From Pycnococcus provasolii (taxonomy: Eukaryota > Chlorophyta > Pseudoscourfieldiophyceae > Pseudoscourfieldiales > Pycnococcaceae): a stretch of DNA of 64,000 nucleotides. Shown here in pieces: positions 18,609 through 29,200 of the stretch (positions are counted from its first letter, which is position 1; the number at the start of each line of letters is the position of its first letter). The position numbers were made by a program, and so were the translations under genes. Under the pieces are notes generated by a model. The model was given only the letters and a program-made list of their open reading frames with translations. It had not been told where the DNA came from and did no database searches. The stretch covers positions 248,001-312,000 of the forward strand of contig OW568867.1 of assembly GCA_938743325.2 (NCBI GenBank), given 5' to 3'.

Positions 18609-20021
18609 TTACACGAGAAGAATGCGGTGGTGAATGTTGAGGGTGAGGAAGCGCTGTATGACGATGGATGTGGGAGAGGGGTTCTGGAGAGGAATAATGC
18701 ACGAGGAAATCTGTGGCGCTTGGAGTTGCGTTGCACGTTCCACGGCTGCTGGGTTGGAGAGTTGCTGCGAGAGGGTGGTGAGCAGAGATGAAGGTGAGGG
18801 ACTTGGATGAGAATCCAAGTCCAGCAGAGATGAGACGAGCAGGGTGGAGATGCGGTCCAAGATCATGTCACGAACATCGCTGCTCAAGCCGTTGAGCGGC
18901 TTCTCTCGCGTGCAGAACCACAGTATCGTTTCCCAAGATGTGTTTTGGAAGGATTCCTGGGTGAGGCGGATGCCGTCGTGCTCGACGCCGGTGAAGTGTC
19001 CCTTTGGGTGACGCTTGTTGATCCAGTCAGGTCCAGCGAGGTTGCCCGCACACCACCTGAGAACTGGCTCGAGCTTTTCGAACGCCTGTCCAATGTCGTT
19101 TGGATTTTCCTTGCACTCGACGACTGCGACGACGCGATTGGTGTAGTCTGTTGTGTCGACTGCGACGAGGTCCAGCTCGCCAGTCACGTGAGGGGCGCCT
19201 GGGGAGAGCTGAACGTTTCTTAGGATCTGAATGGAGTTGCCGCCCAGCGCCGCCGGCAGGATGTTGGTGGCGATGTCTTCGAGAGTTTGTCCCGCTTTGT
19301 GGCGTCGCTGCGCGACGACGCGGTTTTGCTGCGTTAGAGATTGCTGAAGTTCTTTGAGGCCAAGAGACTCTTGGAGGGTGTCGAAGTGCTGTTGGGTTGA
19401 AAGAAGATGTTGATATTCGACGCAGTTGGCTTGTAGGGTGGCAAGTTCGGTGGTGATGGTGTCAATGGTGGCTATTAATGAAGGAAGGCGCGAGGCGGCG
19501 CGCGCTGTGCGCGGAGTTTGTTCTTCTTGCGTGACAAACTTTTGCGTGGATGCGAGCTGAAGTTGCAGGCGACGCAACGTGTCAGAAGTGTTTTGAATTT
19601 TCCTTCCCTGTGGGGAGGCGGCGTACTGGGAGAGAGCTGTGGTGAGGGTGGAGGAGGAGGAGGTTAATGAGGGAGCGTGATGATTTGTGATGTGTGCGGA
19701 GAGTGCCCTTTGTGATGCGAGGGGGGATGAGCGGAGTCTGTGGAGGGCGAGTTGGATGTAGTAGTTATTTGTATCCATGAATTCCTGTGGGGATGATGAG
19801 AGCCATGATGACAGGCGTTGACGATGATGATGATGACGATGCGAATGCGAGGAGGAGGAGGAGGAGGGGCGCAGCAGAGGATCATCTTCTATTGAGCTCA
19901 TCATCATCACACAATTATGAGGATGACGACGACGAGGAGGATGACGAGGAGGAGGTTGACGAGGAGGATGAAGACGAGGAGGTTGAAGACGAGGAGGAGG
20001 AGGAGGATGGAGAGGCGCCAT
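18609..20021 (-). CDS. PD-(D/E)XK nuclease-like protein (complete copy)
   Basis: 470 residues. The N-terminus is Pro/Arg/His/Ser-rich and low-complexity. The middle is helical, probably coiled-coil (residues about 100-260). A PD-(D/E)XK-like core follows: HVTGELDLVAVDT, then RVVAVVECKENPNDIGQAFEKL, which gives the ELD and ECK catalytic pattern of restriction-type nucleases. Next comes WCAGNLAGPDWINKRHPKGHF. Catalytic activity is inferred, not shown. A C-terminal helical tail ends in LLV. The stop TAA is part of TGTAA (18609-18613). A second copy in opposite orientation at 34158 shares the protein from RQRLSSWLSSSPQE through FCTREK but lacks the C-terminal about 95 residues. This is the complete copy. 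Confidence 0.7.
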   Translation of the reverse strand: MAPLHPPPPPRLQPPRLHPPRQPPPRHPPRRRHPHNCVMMMSSIEDDPLLRPSSSSSSHSHRHHHHRQRLSSWLSSSPQEFMDTNNYYIQLALHRLRSSPLASQRALSAHITNHHAPSLTSSSSTLTTALSQYAASPQGRKIQNTSDTLRRLQLQLASTQKFVTQEEQTPRTARAASRLPSLIATIDTITTELATLQANCVEYQHLLSTQQHFDTLQESLGLKELQQSLTQQNRVVAQRRHKAGQTLEDIATNILPAALGGNSIQILRNVQLSPGAPHVTGELDLVAVDTTDYTNRVVAVVECKENPNDIGQAFEKLEPVLRWCAGNLAGPDWINKRHPKGHFTGVEHDGIRLTQESFQNTSWETILWFCTREKPLNGLSSDVRDMILDRISTLLVSSLLDLDSHPSPSPSSLLTTLSQQLSNPAAVERATQLQAPQISSCIIPLQNPSPTSIVIQRFLTLNIHHRILLV

Positions 20022-20891
20022 AAATCAGAGCACTCGGCGGCGCATGTTTGTTTGGTGGACTGGTGGCGCTGCTGGGGGTCCGGGCACCAATTCCGGGAAA
20101 TGGAGATACGTCGTTGGTTCTTTCAGCCTTTTTGTGTCCCCTGGGGATCCCGGTCGCGAAACAAACAGAATGGTGGGGAGGGCCGGGCCCCGCCGCGCCA
20201 TTGCTCCTGCCGCCGCCGGCTGGTGGCGTCGGCCAACCGCGCTAGCGTGCCCGGCGCGCCGCCGAATGGCGTCGTCGCGACGTTTTGCGCAACAATGTGC
20301 CACCACCACCTCCACCGCCGCCGCCGCCGCCCTATGATTCAGAGAAACTGGCTGCTCCGTCCCGTGCCCCCCCCCCCCCCCCCCCCCCGCGCATTTGGCA
20401 TCCCTTCCTCTCTGCATGAGCAACAAGAATCCCTTCTTCTTGAAGTATGCGACGAAGTGCTCGTCGGTCGCGCGCGCCGATCCTTGCTCGAACTAGATCA
20501 TCATCATCATGATGATGATGACCCTAACTCCGCCGCTGCGGGTGTGAGTGCTACACGCACCCTCACCATGACGACTTTGTTTTTTTTTGCGAACTACGAA
20601 CAACCTTTTCTACCATCGCAAAGGACGACGCACACTTTGGAAGTAGTGCTCACTGACGATCCGTGGTGCACGGTCGCGCCCCCGCCACGTCTTGACCTTG
20701 GGGTGGATGACCCCCGACGGTGCTTCGCGTGCACATGATATGGGTATACGGCTGTTTGTACATTTCAATACCTTAAGTAAACAAGACTACCACGCGTGGG
20801 CTTGACCAAATTCCTCAATTTACCCGTCCGTAATCGAAATCTACATAAATGACTAAAATGGGTCACGGGTCACCCAGGCTACCGACAACTC
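20022..20891. other. Intergenic region with poly-C run and palindrome
   Basis: No convincing gene. It contains a run of 22 C (20367-20388) and a perfect 24-bp palindrome made of four TCA and four TGA (20498-20521). The first about 25 bp (20022-20047) are shared with the upstream end of the second nuclease-like copy (about 34129-34158). Probably the promoter of the minus-strand gene. Confidence 0.5.
20367..20388. repeat. Poly-C tract (22 C)
   Basis: Uninterrupted C homopolymer. Length may be affected by sequencing. Confidence 0.9.
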
Positions 20892-21245
20892 CTACACGTC
20901 CCACGGGCTGTAGCGGAACTCGAGCCCGACCCGCTCGCCCTCGAAGACTGTGGCGTCGAGCTCCTCGGGCGTCGGGTCGCGCAGCTTGAACCCGCCCTCC
21001 ACGCCCACCATCTTGAGCGCTTCGCGGGTGAAGTACGCGCAGCGGAGCGCCTCGCTGTCCTCCTTGAGGCAGCTGTTTAATAATATTTGTGTCGGCGGTT
21101 TTCTAACTACCCCTCGGGCGTTGCTCGCACCAGTGAAATAGTGAATCCGTGCAGCGCGACGAGGCGCGACGTACAAAATACTAGCAAAAGGCGTCCGTGC
21201 CATCCGTCGCATCCCTCGCGGGTGCGACGCCATTGAAGTTGACAC
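20892..21245 (-). CDS. Small unidentified frame, probably a gene fragment
   Basis: 117 codons. The last about 60 residues look like real protein (LKEDSEALRCAYFTREAL, then GFKLRDPTPEELDATVFEG, ending FRYSPWDV), with the GC bias of local genes. The first half looks non-coding. It lies beside a patch of other gene scraps, so it is probably the C-terminal remnant of a host gene or a last exon. No family recognised. Confidence 0.3.
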   Translation of the reverse strand: MSTSMASHPRGMRRMARTPFASILYVAPRRAARIHYFTGASNARGVVRKPPTQILLNSCLKEDSEALRCAYFTREALKMVGVEGGFKLRDPTPEELDATVFEGERVGLEFRYSPWDV

Positions 21246-21428
21246 CGCGGGGGTAAAGTACTACCGAATCCTGGCGTGCACTAACTTACCGGGATCCCGA
21301 AAATCCTTTTCCGAGTTCCGGGCCCATTCCTATTTCGCAATCAATGGGGTATCCCGGATTTCAAATGGGTCGACGAGACGCTGGGTACGAATTGGAACAT
21401 ATCTCTCTATCTCGCCACCAGACTTGAA

Positions 21429-21642
21429 ATGTTCGCGCCTCTTCGCAGCGCACATCTATCTCATCCGCAAGTACGTCAAGGCGATGGCAGTGCTGTGCTT
21501 TACCACCTGATGAGCGCCAACTGCTGGCTAGGCTTGTCTATGGAGGCGCTGAGCTCCGCAATCGTTGCCTTTGCAGCTTTCGCGAGCGTGGACTTCGCCA
21601 TCTCGGGATCGCTGACCGCGGCATCCCCAAGACGGGAACGTC
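21429..21642 (+). pseudogene. ABCC (MRP-type) transporter fragment, membrane helix region
   Basis: Reading from about 21500, the frame gives NCWLGLSMEALSSAIVAF then AAFASVDFAISGSLTA. This matches the pattern of a late helix pair of the second membrane domain of ABCC transporters. It then runs into unrelated residues and stops. The segment from the ISGSLTA codons also occurs at about 36477-36500, where the ABCC sequence continues further. This is a detached piece of a host transporter gene; no Walker motifs are present here. Confidence 0.5.
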
Positions 21643-21643
21643 G

Positions 21644-22608
21644 ATGACCTACGTCGACCCCAGCTGCGGCGTCGGTGTCGTGTACGCGGCATTCGACCTC
21701 GAGAATCCTCTCGCGGCGTCCAACCCCACCACGGATGCGCTCGACGTGGCGGCGAATGCGAAGGACGTGTTCGCGTTCGCCGTGACGGAGACGAACTCTC
21801 CGATCGGATTGACGTCCGCGGACGCCCTTGTGGAGGTGACCCTGTCAGGTGCATCCGCTTCGGCCGGCGCGGGCTCGGAGCACTACACGGGAGTGCATGG
21901 ACGTGCCCTGCACTTTGACGGCATTGACGACATGCTCGTCGTGTCGCCCAATGCGACGACGGATGCGATGACGATCCAGATGTACATCCGCTCCACCGGC
22001 GCTCTGCTGGAGGGAGCGCCGCTCGCGTACGTTGCCCCGGCGGGTATCCGCCTGTACTGGACACTGTGCGGCGGCCTGACGCTCGACACGAGCGCGGAAA
22101 GCCAGCTCGTGACGTACCAGCAGATGAACGACTGCCTTTGGCATCACGTCGCCGCGACCATCACGTCCCAGGAGGACAGCATCTACGTCGACGGCAAGCT
22201 GAGCGCAACCGTGGCGTACAACGAGGTGCGCACGTTCGCGATGACGGAGGTTCATGTGGGCAAGGCGACGACGGGAAGCCGAACGATGTACCGCGGCCTG
22301 CTCGACGAGTTCAGCCTGTTCACGCGCGCGCGCACCGCGGAGGAGATCGCCTCCAGCGTGTTCCTGTCGCTCATCGGCAACGAGGCTGGCCTTGCGGCGT
22401 ACTACCAGTTCAACAACGTCGCCGAGATGGCGACGGGCAAGGTGTCCGACCTTGCCGACGGTGGCGCCCACCCGGCGGCGCTTGTCGACAAGCCGGCGGG
22501 CGTTGCGTCGAACGCGCCGGTGATGTGGCAGGTGGTCACCGCCGAGGATGCTCCCGTCACGATGCACCTCGGGCGAGGCTACCCCGCCGGAAACTTCACC
22601 TTCACCGT
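21644..22608 (+). pseudogene. LamG (concanavalin A-like) domain gene fragment
   Basis: An open frame from ATG 21644 codes a LamG/pentraxin-like fold: RALHFDGIDDMLVV, AMTIQMYIRSTG, CLWHHVAATITS, IYVDGKLSATV, VHVGKATTG, GLLDEFSLFTRARTAEEI and LAAYYQFNNVAEM. Such domains occur in large extracellular proteins, often with TIG/IPT repeats; TIG pieces occur at 35355-36170 in this window. It has no signal peptide and no native end. The frame runs straight into an SMC4 piece, giving a 542-codon open reading frame. It is either a chimeric gene or juxtaposed remnants. Confidence 0.55.
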
Positions 22609-23272
22609 CACCAGAAGGAGCTCGCGGCGACGACGCAGAAGGAGAGCGCTGCTGTCGCAGGCTTTCGCGACGGTGCGAGGCAAGGTGGAACAGGCGAAGC
22701 AGGCTGGTAAGGAGTCGCAGAGCCAGACGGCGATTCATGCCGCGCTGCTCGAGGGCTCGCGCTCCAAAATTCTCACGGGGTCCTGCGAAAAGCTCGGCGA
22801 CCTCGGCTCCATCGACGCTAAGTACGACGTCGTGGTGTCCACCGCATGCCCGCAGCTCAACTACTACGTCGTGGAAACCACGGCGGACGCTCAGAAGGCT
22901 GATGACTACCTGCGCACGAAGGGCGTAGGCGTCGCGACGTTCCTCATCCTCGAGAAGCAGCGCCACCTTGCGAGCGAGATGGCGGTCGCGTTCAAGGCTG
23001 ATGGAATGCGCCTGTTCGACCTCATCGCCGTGTCCGAGGAGAAGTACCGCGTCGCATTTTACTACGCGCTGCGCAACACGCTCTTCGCCGACAGTCTTGA
23101 CATGGCGTCCAAGCTCGCGTACGCCGATCGCTCGAGGCCACAGCGCGATGTCACTGTGAAGGGCGAGCTCATCGAGGCGAGTGGAACCATGTCAGGTGGA
23201 GGCGCGAAGCCGATTCAGGGACGCATGCGACTTGGAGCGGGAGTGCTTGAGCAAGTGTTTCAAAAAAGGTAA
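22609..23272 (+). pseudogene. SMC4 hinge-region fragment fused behind LamG
   Basis: The hinge of condensin subunit SMC4 is clear: EKLGDLGSIDAKYDVVVST, GVGVATFLILEKQ, MRLFDLIAVSEEKYRVAFYY, ALRNTLFADSLDMASKLAY and GELIEASGTMSGGGAKPIQG. Walker A and B regions and both long coiled coils are absent, so it cannot act as an SMC ATPase. Just before, SMC4-like residues (QKELAATTQKESAAVA) appear in another frame (about 22610-22660), while the open frame reads an arginine run. The piece therefore carries a frameshift near its upstream join. It ends at a stop at 23270-23272. A full SMC4 gene must exist elsewhere. Confidence 0.65.
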
Positions 23273-23297
23273 TTTTGTTTTTGTTTACTTTTTCCCC

Positions 23298-26200
23298 TCA
23301 CCTACCCTTCGTCGCCACTTTCAAACGTCTATGATAATTTGGATTTGCATTCATGTCATCAAATTGCCTCTGACGCGGATGAGCCGTTCTGGGAGCCCCC
23401 TCAAGAACGAATCTCAATTTGTTATAAACACACTGTTGTAAAGAGGGCAGAGAATATGTTAACCATCCTCCCAGTATCCTTCGCTCTTCCCGCAAACAAT
23501 TTCTTCCATGTTTCTTCAGCTCCTCACCATTCCTAAAAGAGACATAGACACAGGCCTCGTCATCACCATTATTTTCTATTGATTGATTAATCAGTCTATT
23601 CACAAAACTATATAAGAGCTTAATTCCACTGCATGGAGAAGACGAACTACAAGCATCTCTAATCTGATCCAAGTCCTGATTCATCTCTCCATCCATTCCT
23701 CCCACTAACTTCCTCAAAAATGTCGCCTCACCAGAGGAAGCCTGCATCACATAAATAAAAGCCAGGGTGTCCCCATTTGGTAAATCGCAACACACATAAA
23801 TTTTATAGTTTCCAAGAAGTAGACACTTAGGATCATTAACGCAATCTGATCCAGCGCCATCGGGCCTTTCCACAGGCTTTGAGTTATACAACTTAAACGG
23901 CTTAGGCCTCACAACCTCAGATTCCCATTTATGTTTCTTCTTATATGTAGTAACCGCTCCCGGCAGTTTAACCATCAAGTCCGTGTTTTCAATTAGATTG
24001 CCAAATCTTAAAGCCTCTGTTTTTTCGTAAACTTGTATTCCAATATTTATGATATCAGCAACTCCACCACATCCAAACATATGCTGAGCTGTCTCCATAA
24101 TTTCACGGGCCACATCAGCTCCAGTCACCAAATTGATGTCACCATTTCTAGAAAGTGCCAATCTCTTCACGCACATCTCCACATATGAGCCCAATTGCAA
24201 AGGCTTTCCATCAACAGCTTGGTCGCCACGTGTGAACTCCGTCCACTGTCTCCATGCCTTCTCATGCAGCACATTATTTGACAACGGCTTACCCAAGATA
24301 TCTGCCGAAAAGTTGTCATGCTTTCTTTTTTTTTTCTGCACTTCAATCATTGATGCTGCCATTTTCCCTTGTATTAACAGATTTTCTTCGCGAGTTCTTT
24401 TCGCCCAGCTGTCCACCCTATGCTGGCATTGCTCCTTATATTGAGCATCTGTTAACTCTCTCCACCACCTCTTCATCCAGTTTTCTCCGTGTTCTTTTGG
24501 CGGTCTTTCTTGGTACCGCTTCGTCTTGACCACAGCCGCAAGCGCTTCCTCTAGGTACTCGCGAGGAAGCGTCGTCGTGTCATCGAAGTTCCGGGCGTTT
24601 GTGAGGTTGCACTCGCGGATGACGTAGTCGCGAATGTGTGCAAGCTTGGTCTTGTCGTCGGAATAGCAGAGGGTCACGGTGACGTCTTTGAAAGACAATC
24701 TCGCTTGGAACTTTTGGCCATTCCGGTATTTGTAGACACCGTAATACTTCGCCGCGTCAGATGTCCCCGCGTTGAAGTGTGGGGCAAACGCCTCGTCGTT
24801 GGACATGAGCGGTGGAGGTGGCGGGGGCAGTGACTCCCCGGGCGGGGGCGGGATCCCTGCGATGGCAAACACTGCGATAACCCCGCGCTCAGATCCAATG
24901 CACGCCTCCAGTGCCATGGGCGCGAGCTTCATGTTAGGGTCGCCAACACCATTGTCGCCTTCGTGCAGACCGTCGAGCCAGCTGACGAGCGCGTCAAACG
25001 CGTAGCCCTGTAAGCCACCGCCATTGGGAGGAGAATCCGTTGACTTGTGAGCTAAGGCAACGGCAATATCGCAGGCGACCGCCGGAGTCACCTCACGATG
25101 GAGATACCCCCCGAGCCGAAACAGCACGATGCGCGCATTCTCCGAGCCTTGCTTGTCCGCCAGGCGTGCAAGACCCAAGATAGGCTGGTCTTGGCTCCAG
25201 ACTTCGATGCCTCCCACCTTGCGAATATATTCCGTGGCATCACGATCGTGATGCCATCCACGCGTGAGGAGCTCTGCGCAATTCGCCAGCAAATATCCCA
25301 CGGTTGGCACTGTTGCCACCACAGGTCCGGGCACATGCACATCAGCAGCACCAGCACACGCAAAGCGCGCGAGCATATTAATCATCGGATTGTCGATAAA
25401 CATATTGTACGGCGATCCCATGTGATCGAGATTCTCCGAGTTAGGCTGCTTCTCCGGATCTTGTTCCGTAGGATCTGCTGCACCCATCTCAAGCAGATCG
25501 CGTGCCACAGTCAGGAACGATGCCCAGTGATCCGCAAATAAAGCCACATCTGACGACGCGAGCCCAACGCGGGTGACCGTATTGCACAGCACCTTCATCG
25601 CACCACGTGCCTCATCCTGCGTGACGAAGCTGATCGGATCGCCCGACGGGCCGGTGTACAGCGGGCCCATACACCGCCACAGTGCCGTCGCCGCGGCGGA
25701 GAGAATCGCGGCGAACGCTGCACGCACGCCGGCTCGTGGTGTGCGAACGAGCGCGCGAACGAGATGGCTGTTCGCGAGTGCTGCTATCGTAGGTTCGCCA
25801 GGACCCAACCATTGCAGGTTCTCAACAGGTTCCTGCGCCGCCATCGGATCTTTCGCGCATACGTCCAAAATGAACTGGCTCGCGTACGCTGGATGACGAC
25901 GCATCACGTCGGCGAAAGGTTCCGCCCAAGTAGCACGAATGGAGTCGTAACGCGACGCGTCAAGCGCGCAGCGGCTTGCGACGTGCGTCAGAAGCGATGT
26001 GCCGGAAGCGCAGATTGCGGTGGCAAGCGTCACGGCATCGTTGTCCGCGACGCCGGACTGCAATGACGAAAGTGCCAACGACGCAGCTTTGCGAACGAAG
26101 TGCGCGTGCGCCGGATCTGTCAGCTGAGCATGCCTGAGAAGATGAGCATTTCGGCTCGCCGTCGACGCCAGGCGAGCATTCGCCGCGGGCGAGAGAGCAG

Positions 26201-29200
26201 CAGCAGATTGGTCATGTCGCTTGCGCTTTGCGGCACGCTGCTCTTCATCGGCAGCCCCCTCGCTGGCATCGCCATCATGTGGCGCGTTAAGGTATGCCCA
26301 GCGAGCCTGCGAACTCAGAGCAGCATTCGCCTCCAGCACGGACATCCACGTCGACGCACGCAGGCTAGGCACGGATGCAGCAGCGATGCCGGTTGATGCC
26401 TGCTGCTTCGTCGATCGCGACTCGGTAGGTTCCACGCGGTCGTAGAAGAGAATGTAGGCTGAACGTGTGATGTCCTGCATGGTCGTACCGCGCATGCCAG
26501 CCACAGTCTTGCCACCGAAGCACTCGGTGCGAAAGTTCTCGCCGTTTGGACCCGGGTTGAACGGCGTCACCTCGCGATCATTGCGGCGCGTCCAAAGGCC
26601 AGTTTCTCGGTCCAGAACGAACGAGTAGTAGTGACCGCTCGCCTCGTTCCCGCTTTGGACCACCACGCCACCCAGCTGGTATCTCGCCGGGGAAGACGAC
26701 GACGATGCACCGCGAGTCGTCGTGTAATCCGTCAAGTCGAGCTCCATCGGGAACTCGAACAGATCGTGCACCTTCACATAGGCCTCTGCCAATACGTCAA
26801 ACTCGTACCTTTTTAGATTGAGAACGAGACGACGAGGGAGAACAGAAATGCGAGTGTACTTGATCGAGGTAAGTGCCTGGTTGCCATGCTCTTCGTAGCG
26901 AAAGCCCTCGACAACGTCATCCTTCACAAAGTCCGCCAAGCTCGCCGTGATATTTTGGTGACCTCGCACGCTCAGCGCAAGGAACTTGAACGGCTCGCGA
27001 ACATCCGGGCGCACCAGATGTGTAGCCTCTGCACCAGACAACTGGGCGACGGGCGCAAGCGTGCTCGTCGACGAAACGAGCTCACCGCCGAACGGCGCGT
27101 TCAATTCGCCACCGCGTGGCGACGCCAGCGACGGCGTCGTAGTCGCACTGGACCCCGAGGCTCCGCGTGCCGCGGCTAGCGCACGACCAATCACATCCAG
27201 GAGTTGATCGAGGAATTCCTGGCTATCGTTTTGCTGACTAACTCCGTCATCAAGACGTAGCGCGCCGTGGCATGCATCCACGAACCTCTCCGTGTCCGCG
27301 TACACCGCGGCAGTATGCTCCATGTCGTGAAAGAGCAACTGAAGCTCGCGCAGCAGGCGCGCATCTGCCTGCTTTTGCACCTCAGCCTCGTCAGTCGTCG
27401 CTGCCGCGTTCGCCTCAGCCTCAGCCTCGGCCACGGGAGGGAGATCGACACCCATGACGGCTGCCCTAAAATCGGACATGGCAGAGAGCTGCTGGAGGAT
27501 ACAGTTCATGTAGCACGTCGAGCCAAGATTCCTCAAACCGCAAGGAAGCAGTCCAGATTCCGCGCTCGGCGTTGCATGCGGATCAGCCTTTGTCACACTC
27601 TCGAGAAATGGCGATGGAGCGTTCGCCGCTGGTGGAATCCAAGCACGAATGCCGGGCGACACCGTCATATCAGAAATATCCGCGGGTAACTTTTGAAGCT
27701 GAAACAAAGCTGAAACGGGAGGGCAGTGAGGCTTCACAGGCACCGTGCAATCTATAATCTCCGCATCATGGGCTACGGATGTCATCTGCGCATCGTCGTC
27801 GATATTGTCTGCGATGGTGATCGTCGCCGCTCCCTCCTCCGGCTCATCCACTACGAGCGCATTCCATGTCTCAGCCTCCGACTCACTTTGCCTGCTCTTG
27901 TCGTACAAATCCCTGTGGAGTAAATTGAGACGATTGTGCAGAAGAACGAGCCCTTCGTTGCCGTCGCAGCATCGCAGCATCGCTAAGCACGCACGGCGGG
28001 CTGCGGCCGCCGCTGCCGCGCCGGGTGCCAGATGGCGTACGAGAGGGGCGTCGGCGGTGGGAATTGCAAACAGAGACTCGTACAGCACAAGATCGGCAAG
28101 GCGGATCGCCGCACCCGCGTCGTGTAGTGGCGGAGGTGGCGTGCTAGCTGCGTCGACAGACCGATATGCCGAGGCATTTGCAGCCTCGAACATGCTCCCC
28201 AGAAGCTCGAAGCCGGCGACTGTCGTTTGCACAGCCCAGCTGACGCGGTGAAATGCCGCGGCGCGACGCTCCAGAGGTGTCAGCTCGGAGGCATGGCGAG
28301 CCTGCGAGGCGAAATCCGCGGGCGTGCCAAACGAACGAGTGTTCGGCATCCACGTGCGCCTCGCGAGCGCAGAACAGGACGACGTCCAGTCATCAATCGC
28401 ACACGACAGCTGCATTGCGTGCGATTCGCTGACTTGCTGAGATGCCGCCGTAAACTCAGTCGAACCCGTCGCTGCTAGCTGAATGGCCGACGTCGTGGCA
28501 CCGTGCAGCAAGCAGAGAAGCTGCTTGACGACCGAGGTGCGACCCAATGCATCCCTGAGCCATGCTATTGCACACTCGATTCCGGTTGTGGTAACAACCT
28601 GTGGGCAGTGCGGGCGCTGCGATCGAAGCAGGTCGACCACGTTCTCCACCTTGGTTAATGGTGTCAACGGCATAGACGCCATGGCATTCAGCGTTCCCTC
28701 GAACAGCTCGAAAGCTTTCGTCTCGAGGGCTGACTGCTGCGAAGCACCACCTGGACCTGAGCCACTCAGCAGTGCAGGATTCGGCGTAGAGGACGCGGGC
28801 GCAACACCAATCGTGTGCTTGAGTCGCAGCTTGTTTTCCTGCTTCCTGTATATGCGGGTCTTCTTTTGCGTGAGGAAGACGAAGTCGTCCGCCGCCATGT
28901 CGTCGCAAACATCCTCGATTTCCTGCCGCAGCTCCGCGAGCGTGGCGTTGGGAGCAATGAAAATGGCACACTTCTCCTCCGGCGGTGCGTCCGTCGACGG
29001 GTTGGCATAGAAGGAGAGCGTCCAGTTCGTGAGCTCATCGGAGGAGTCGTCCATGTCGTCGCCAGACATCATCGCTGCCATGGCAAGGCCGCTGCCAGTC
29101 TTTTTGGTTCGCTTTGCTTCCTTCGCCGATGGCGAGGACGATGCTCCCCCTGCGCCTTTGGCAACGACTTGGCAAGATAACGAGTTGCGGTCTCGCTTAG

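Noticed and set aside
19917-20738. Plus-strand 273-codon frame starting in the nuclease-like gene's 5' end
   Set aside because: Arises from antisense repeat codons and runs through a poly-C tract. No domain and no conservation.
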